Below, in pieces: positions 58,789 to 64,000 of a DNA stretch of 64,000 bases. This stretch comes from JBOFHT01 sp051649785 (GTDB taxonomy: Archaea > Methanobacteriota > Methanobacteria > Methanobacteriales > Methanobacteriaceae), in contig JBOFHT010000008.1 of NCBI GenBank assembly GCA_051649785.1, positions 1 through 64,000 on the forward strand. The letters are read 5' to 3'. The notes beneath the pieces were generated by a model. It searched no databases. It had not been told where the DNA came from and was given only the letters and a program-made list of their open reading frames with translations. The position numbers and the translations under genes are program-made. The first letter of the stretch is position 1; each line of letters opens with the position of its first letter.

Positions 58789-61500
58789 ATGAACTCGGAA
58801 CGAATAAAGACAATAGCAAAAGTTATTGCAATAATAATAGTGTTAATTAGTATTGCTTTTGTTTTTAGAGCAAATGCTTACAATATTTCAGCAGTACCTG
58901 AAGATCAAAAAGGAATTTTCATTGATGATAGTGGACTTCCTTATTTTAGTGAAATGGATTCATATTATAATTTACGTTTGACACAAAATTATATAGATAA
59001 TGGGCACTTTGGAGATATACTTGTAAATGAATCAATTCCCTGGGATAATCATTCTTATGGACCCCCAGGAAGGTTAGCATCATATACTCCTTTAATTGCT
59101 TATGTGACATCTGCATTTTATGATATAGCCAATATGTTTATGAATGCAGATTTAAAAGAAGTTGCATTTTGGACAGGTGCTATATTTGCATCATTTTCAG
59201 GAATCCCTGCATATATTTTAGTTAGAAGAATTACTAATGACTGGGGAGGAATAAGTGCAGCATTACTTGTATCATTAGCCCCTAATTATTTCCTACGTAC
59301 ATTTGCAGGATTTTTTGATACAGATATGTTCAATGTTATATTCCCATTATTTGCAATTTTATTCTTTTTAGAAAGTATTAGGTCGAAAAATACTAAATAC
59401 CAAATAATATTTGCAATTTTATCTGTAGTATCTCTGGCAATATTTTCTTTAGCATGGGTAGGTTACATATTTTATGCTGCATTAATTGTAATATTTGTAA
59501 TTATATATTTAATTCTTGGAAAACTACTGAAAATGAATATTCTCGAATCTACTAAAAAATACCCAAATAAGTTGCAATGGTTTGTAAAACAAAGAGAATT
59601 ATTTACAATAACTTTATTTATTGTTGGAGGTTTTATAGGTTTAGTTGCATTAAATGGTTTTGATGCAGTATTAAATTCCATTACAGGTCTTGCAGGAGTA
59701 ACACAGATTCAAGCATTAGGACAAATTAGTAATAGTTATCCTAATGTATATATTTCTGTTTCAGAGCTTCAAATTCCAAATTTACTCTATGGTGGAATTA
59801 ATAGTGCATTTTTAGCTAATTCTGGTGGAGTAATTAATGGTATTGGCGGAATGTTTACATTCTTATGTGCTTTATTTACATTATATATATTTGGGAAACG
59901 TTACTGGGATGTACGTAAAATTAAATCAAAATACAGTAGCGGTGGAAAATTACCTAAATCTCAAAGAAAAGGTAGCTTAGAAGAAAGAAAAAAGTCTTCA
60001 AAGATTTCAATACCAGTTAATGATGCATTACATATTAAGAAAGATAGTTTCCTTTATTTAACATTCTTTGGAACATGGATTATTTTAGCAATTATTGCTG
60101 TAGCACAAGGTACAAGGTTTATACAAGTAGTTATTTTACCATTTGGTATTTGTGCAGGAATATTTGTAGGTATTGGTGCAGATTATATTAAATCTAAGTG
60201 GAAAGATAGTGATAAAAATGATAATAAGCTTACTGTATTAGCTGCAGGGTTAGCCACACTTGTAGCATATCCTATAATTATTGCTGTAAGTTCAACTGGT
60301 TTATTAAACTTAAATTTATCGGCTATTTTGGGTATTGGATTAGTATTATTCATATTAGTATTATTCTATGGACTTAAAAAAGTAAATAATTTAAAGAGGA
60401 CTGTTGTAGTTATATTATTAATGTTTGCAGTAGTATCCCCAATTGTTGCAGGAGCTTATCAAGCATCAGCATCAGTAGTCCCTGGTACAGATGATGCAAT
60501 GTGGAAATCAATGGAATGGATTAAAGTAAACCAAAGTGAAAATACGATTATCAGTTCTTGGTGGGATTATGGACATATGTTTGCTATATCTGCCGAGAGA
60601 AGAATAACATTTGATGGAGGTTCGCAGAACACCCCAAGAGCATTCTGGATTGGAAAAGCTCTTTCTACAACAAATGAAACTCTTTCCGTAGGAATTTTAG
60701 AAATGTTAGGTACTAGTGGTGATGAAGCATTTATGACACTTGATAAATACACAAATGATTCAGGTAAAAGTGCTGAAATACTTGAAAAAACATTAGGAGT
60801 TCCAAAAGAAGAAGCTAAAACCATAATGGCAAGCCAATATAAACTTACTTCTAGTCAAATAGATAATGTAATAAAATATTCACATCCAGATAATCCAGAA
60901 CCTGTAATATTAGTAGCTAGTTCAGATATGATTGGAAAATCACACTGGTGGACTTACTTTGGTAATTGGGACTTTAAAAAGCAAAATAGTACAGGTTACC
61001 AATATATGCAGTTTAAGGAGTTAGGAACACTAGCTAAAGTATCAAATGATGTGTATAAAGCCACAATTGTAAACTACGAAGATGCAAGTAGCCGTGTTGA
61101 AACTATTATAACTAAAGGAACTGGAAGCAATACAACTAATGCAGAAGTTCAAATGGTTTATACCAATGGAAGCATTATTAAAGACAAAGATGGTAAAGTA
61201 TATAATCCATTTACAGTTAACCGCGTAATGATTATTGAAGAGGGGCAAATAGTTAAAAATGAGACTGTTAATGAAACGGGAGACTATTTCCTATTAGTAT
61301 TTGGTAGTAATGGTACCTATTACTCCTATGTTATGAATAAAGAGCTAGAAAATGCAATGTTTACTAAGCTATTTATTTTAGGAGGATTTGGGCAAAATTC
61401 ATTTGAACTAGTTAAACAGGAAAATGGAGCATTTGTTGTTCAACTTTGGAAAGTTAAAGGATCAAGTGGAGCAAATTCTACAACAACTACCAATAATTAG
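58789..61500 (+). CDS. aglB: Oligosaccharyltransferase AglB (STT3 family)
   Basis: A 903-residue membrane enzyme that transfers a lipid-linked glycan to Asn in N-x-S/T sites of exported proteins. An N-terminal helix is followed by the acidic motif EMDSYYNLR, GFFDTDMFNV in the next loop, and about 12 further membrane segments to residue about 560. The soluble domain carries the catalytic signature SSWWDYGHMF (about 585). The adhesins in this window are rich in NxT/NxS sequons and are plausible substrates. ATG 58789 follows AAAGAGGAACGG. A palindrome ATATTC-TATG-GAATAT lies at 58720-58735. Confidence 0.95.
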   Translation: MNSERIKTIAKVIAIIIVLISIAFVFRANAYNISAVPEDQKGIFIDDSGLPYFSEMDSYYNLRLTQNYIDNGHFGDILVNESIPWDNHSYGPPGRLASYTPLIAYVTSAFYDIANMFMNADLKEVAFWTGAIFASFSGIPAYILVRRITNDWGGISAALLVSLAPNYFLRTFAGFFDTDMFNVIFPLFAILFFLESIRSKNTKYQIIFAILSVVSLAIFSLAWVGYIFYAALIVIFVIIYLILGKLLKMNILESTKKYPNKLQWFVKQRELFTITLFIVGGFIGLVALNGFDAVLNSITGLAGVTQIQALGQISNSYPNVYISVSELQIPNLLYGGINSAFLANSGGVINGIGGMFTFLCALFTLYIFGKRYWDVRKIKSKYSSGGKLPKSQRKGSLEERKKSSKISIPVNDALHIKKDSFLYLTFFGTWIILAIIAVAQGTRFIQVVILPFGICAGIFVGIGADYIKSKWKDSDKNDNKLTVLAAGLATLVAYPIIIAVSSTGLLNLNLSAILGIGLVLFILVLFYGLKKVNNLKRTVVVILLMFAVVSPIVAGAYQASASVVPGTDDAMWKSMEWIKVNQSENTIISSWWDYGHMFAISAERRITFDGGSQNTPRAFWIGKALSTTNETLSVGILEMLGTSGDEAFMTLDKYTNDSGKSAEILEKTLGVPKEEAKTIMASQYKLTSSQIDNVIKYSHPDNPEPVILVASSDMIGKSHWWTYFGNWDFKKQNSTGYQYMQFKELGTLAKVSNDVYKATIVNYEDASSRVETIITKGTGSNTTNAEVQMVYTNGSIIKDKDGKVYNPFTVNRVMIIEEGQIVKNETVNETGDYFLLVFGSNGTYYSYVMNKELENAMFTKLFILGGFGQNSFELVKQENGAFVVQLWKVKGSSGANSTTTTNN

Positions 61501-61553
61501 TTGATAGAGTTTAGTAGAATTTTAAATTATAAACTTTAAAATTAGGAATTTTA

Positions 61554-61591
61554 AGCTAGCTATTTAATAAATAATAGCTAGCTATTTTTTT
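61554..61591 (+). terminator. Hairpin terminator of aglB
   Basis: AGCTAGCTATT (61554-61564) and AATAGCTAGCT (61573-61583) form a perfect 11-bp stem with an 8-base loop, followed by seven T residues. It lies 54 bases after the aglB stop. Confidence 0.7.
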
Positions 61592-61725
61592 AATGTTATT
61601 ATTACAGCCATATCAAATTAAAGCCATATATTAATTTTATATATTAAAATGGATTTATAAATTTTAATATTTAATTCCTAAATTTAATTTAATTTTTACA
61701 ATTTTAAGTATTATAAGTGAGCATT

Positions 61726-62820
61726 ATGGATATAGATGAAAAAATAACAAAGATTGAGGACGAAATACAGAAGACACCTTACAATAAAAATACCTCACAT
61801 CATATTGGTAAGTTAAAAGCTAAAATATCAAGGTTAAAAGAAGAATCTCTTAAGAGAAAAAGTTCTGGAACTAAAGGTAAAGGTTTTCATATAAAAAAAA
61901 CAGGAGATTCGACTGTAGCTCTTGTAGGATTTCCTTCCGTAGGAAAATCAACATTATTAAATGAATTAACTAATGCCGAGTCTAAAATTGGATCTTATGA
62001 ATTTACTACTCTTGATGTTATCCCTGGAGTTATGGAATATAGAAATGCTCAAATACAAATATTTGATATTCCAGGAATAATTTCAGGAGCTAGTGGAGGT
62101 AAAGGTCGTGGACGTGAGATATTATCTGTAGCTAGGTCCGCTGATTTAATACTTATTGTTTTAGATGTTTTTAATCCCCAGCACTTAGATATAATTATAA
62201 AAGAACTTCGAAATGTTGGTATACGGCCAAATGAGATGCCACCAGATGTTACAGTTAAAGGTAAAAAATTAGGAGGAGTTCGTCTCTCATCTACTACAAA
62301 ATTAACTAAGTTAGATGAAGATACAATTCGTTCAATAATTAATGAATATGGAATGCATAATGCAGATGTTTTAGTACGTGACGATGTAGATATGGATCAA
62401 TTTATTGATGTTCTTGAATCCAATAGATGTTACACCCCCACATTAGTTATATTAAATAAAATAGACCTTGTAGATGACTCATATGTTGCCGAACTACGAA
62501 AAAAACTCCCTAAATCGATTCCTATTTCAGCAGATAAACAAAAAAATATAACTGCTCTTAAAGAAGAAATATTTAATAATTTAGACCTTATTAGAATCTA
62601 TTTAAAACCACAGGGTAAAAAAGCAGATATGGAAGATCCTTTAATTATTAAAAAAGGGGCTACAGTTAGAGAAGTATGTGAAAAGCTACACAGAGATTTT
62701 GTTAAAAATTTCCGTCATTCCAAAATTTGGGGAACTTCAGTTAAGTTTGGTGGGCAAAAAACTGGTTTTGACCATGTTCTCGAAGACGAAGATGTTTTAA
62801 GACTTATTATTAAAAAATAA
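61726..62820 (+). CDS. DRG-family GTPase with TGS domain
   Basis: A 364-residue Obg/DRG-type GTPase. The N-terminal basic helical region has [20 protein letters not shown]. The G domain has G1 [10 protein letters not shown]3 DIPGII, G4 NKID and G5-like ISA. The C-terminal TGS domain runs from about 290. Eukaryotic and archaeal DRGs associate with translating ribosomes. ATG 61726 is used because AAGTGAG precedes it; the upstream GTG is part of this site. Confidence 0.94.
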   Translation: MDIDEKITKIEDEIQKTPYNKNTSHHIGKLKAKISRLKEESLKRKSSGTKGKGFHIKKTGDSTVALVGFPSVGKSTLLNELTNAESKIGSYEFTTLDVIPGVMEYRNAQIQIFDIPGIISGASGGKGRGREILSVARSADLILIVLDVFNPQHLDIIIKELRNVGIRPNEMPPDVTVKGKKLGGVRLSSTTKLTKLDEDTIRSIINEYGMHNADVLVRDDVDMDQFIDVLESNRCYTPTLVILNKIDLVDDSYVAELRKKLPKSIPISADKQKNITALKEEIFNNLDLIRIYLKPQGKKADMEDPLIIKKGATVREVCEKLHRDFVKNFRHSKIWGTSVKFGGQKTGFDHVLEDEDVLRLIIKK

Positions 62821-62949
62821 ATTATTAATATTAAACATATTATCATTATTTAGATAGTTATTTATTGTTTTATGTATTATTTTATTTATATTATCATAGG
62901 TATTACTATTTATATTAGTACTATTATTTATATTATTATTTGTGTTCTT

Positions 62950-63672
62950 ATGAAAAGTAAAGTCATTTTATTAACTGGAACTCCAGGTTCAGGTAAAACC
63001 ACAATAGCTAATGCAATTAAGGATTCTAGTTATTTAAATAATTTATTTAATGTTAATGTTATTTCTATTAATGATATAGCTACTAAAAATAACTTAATTA
63101 GTGGTATTGACAAAGATAAAAATTATAAAGTAATAGACCCTAAAAAATTAGATGACTTTTTTAAAGCTAATATTGAGAATATTATAAATAGAAATAATGA
63201 TAATGGCAATAATAATAGAAATAATAATAATAATAATAGAAATAGTGATAATAATAGATATAATGATAAGGATAATAATAAAGATAATATTACTACTAAC
63301 AATAATGAATCTATTAAAAAAAATAGTGAAAATAAAAATTCAAAAACTAGGCTACTTATAATTGAAGGTCATTTATCTCATTTCTGTTCTATTTGTGACT
63401 ATGTTATTGTATTAAGAGTTCATCCAAATACTCTCCAGAAAAGATTATTAGCTAGAAATTATATTAGTGAAAAAGTTCAAGAGAATTTGGAATCCGAAGC
63501 TTTAGGAGTCTGTTTATTTGAAGCTTATGAAAGCCATAATGATAAAGTTCATGAGCTTGAAACTACAGACATGGATATTAATACAATAGTTAAAGAAATA
63601 TCCAATATCATTACTGGAAAAAGTAGCTATCCTGTAGGTAATATTGATTATATGGAATGGTTTATGAAGTAA
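62950..63672 (+). CDS. AK6/Fap7-type adenylate kinase-like NTPase, with Asn-rich insert
   Basis: A 240-residue P-loop kinase. Walker A is LLTGTPGSGKTTIANAI at the N-terminus. LLIIEGHLSHFCSICDYVIVLRVHP is the AK6/Fap7 hallmark, with YISEKVQENLESEALGVC following. In eukaryotes Fap7 works in 40S maturation and archaeal forms bind ribosomal protein S11. Residues about 77-131 are an Asn-rich insert not normal for the family. I start at ATG 62950; 26 upstream codons (mostly Ile/Tyr) look like non-coding AT sequence. Confidence 0.85.
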   Translation: MKSKVILLTGTPGSGKTTIANAIKDSSYLNNLFNVNVISINDIATKNNLISGIDKDKNYKVIDPKKLDDFFKANIENIINRNNDNGNNNRNNNNNNRNSDNNRYNDKDNNKDNITTNNNESIKKNSENKNSKTRLLIIEGHLSHFCSICDYVIVLRVHPNTLQKRLLARNYISEKVQENLESEALGVCLFEAYESHNDKVHELETTDMDINTIVKEISNIITGKSSYPVGNIDYMEWFMK

Positions 63673-64000
63673 TTATTATAATATTACATTATTATAATTA
63701 TATTTTTAATTAAAGATTATAGTTATATTTTTAGCATTAGATTTAGTCTTATATTATAATCATTTTTTATAATATTATATTTTTAATTTTATCTAAATTT
63801 TATTTTTGAATTTTATGGTTGATAATTATTTTAATAAAATTATCCTCATAAATGAAAAGGTTTTTAAATAGAGAAAAACATATTGTATTATAATATCTTT
63901 TATAGCCAAAATATTGATAATATTAAATCTATGAGATGTCCAATATTGTTGAATTAAGGCAAGATATTATTTATATATGTTAATTACACCGATATGCTTT
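63673..64000. other. Intergenic DNA to window edge
   Basis: AT-rich, no open frame or RNA gene recognisable. AAAAGGTTTTTAAATAGAG near 63855 is a candidate promoter for a gene beyond the edge. Confidence 0.35.

Overview
This window is a very AT-rich stretch of a methanogenic archaeon, most likely a Methanobrevibacter-like member of the Methanobacteriaceae (genus is inferred). Archaeal genes include TFE, TBP, FtsZ, SecE, pelota, FEN1, CDC48/VAT, AglB and archaeosine synthase. Methanogen genes include ComA (coenzyme M), AksA plus a homoaconitase large subunit (coenzyme B), an FmdE-family protein and HypC. MurG-like and MraY-like genes fit a pseudomurein wall. From memory, not checked, most of the order from ftsZ to the AK6-type kinase runs parallel to the Methanothermobacter MTH1676-MTH1619 region, so the backbone looks ancestral and the extras stand out.

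Layout. 1-9.5 kb: three large Asn/Thr-rich adhesin-like surface proteins in tandem (the first cut by the window edge), each followed by the same 3' element. 9.5-20.2 kb: secE, ftsZ, a pyruvate-kinase C-terminal-domain protein, comA followed by an F420-ligase-like gene with no visible start codon, tfe, an HD hydrolase, an ACT-domain protein, tRNA-Ile(GAT), a MIP18/DUF59 protein, an ArcS-like protein and hypC. 20.7-35 kb: a flavoprotein disulfide reductase, a DUF262-HNH nuclease of defence type, an FmdE-family protein, MurG-like and MraY-like genes with a nitroreductase between them, pelota, an alpha/beta hydrolase, a small membrane protein, tyrA and two secreted M14-like proteins. 35.5-43.1 kb: cdc48, then a restriction-modification island. 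43.5-64 kb: PAP2 phosphatase, S-adenosylhomocysteine hydrolase family, DUF2119, fen1, a chorismate-lyase-like gene, aksD/aksA, a CYTH protein, tbp, serB with a coiled-coil extension, topA, aglB, a DRG GTPase and an AK6-type kinase.

The island at 37.9-42.7 kb holds a 59-residue ribbon-helix-helix protein, an N6-adenine methyltransferase, a circularly permuted C5-cytosine methyltransferase and a convergent HNH nuclease resembling the Alw26I/Eco31I/Esp3I family. It lies exactly between the real 3' end of cdc48 and a second, diverged 77-bp copy of that 3' end at 43014-43090, which marks it as an insertion. Two small inverted-repeat (MITE-like) families are present: one copy with a perfect 8-bp target duplication at 55.5 kb, and a pair at 9.9 kb and 42.8 kb, the latter beside the island junction.

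A window-wide feature is long Asn-rich, AAT-triplet insertions inside conserved enzymes (pelota, TyrA, the kinase, CYTH, hydrolase, flavoprotein, F420-ligase-like). Shine-Dalgarno sequences (GGTGAT, GGAGG types) are strong and several starts were moved to fit them (SecE, TFE, TBP, TopA, DRG GTPase, adhesin 2).
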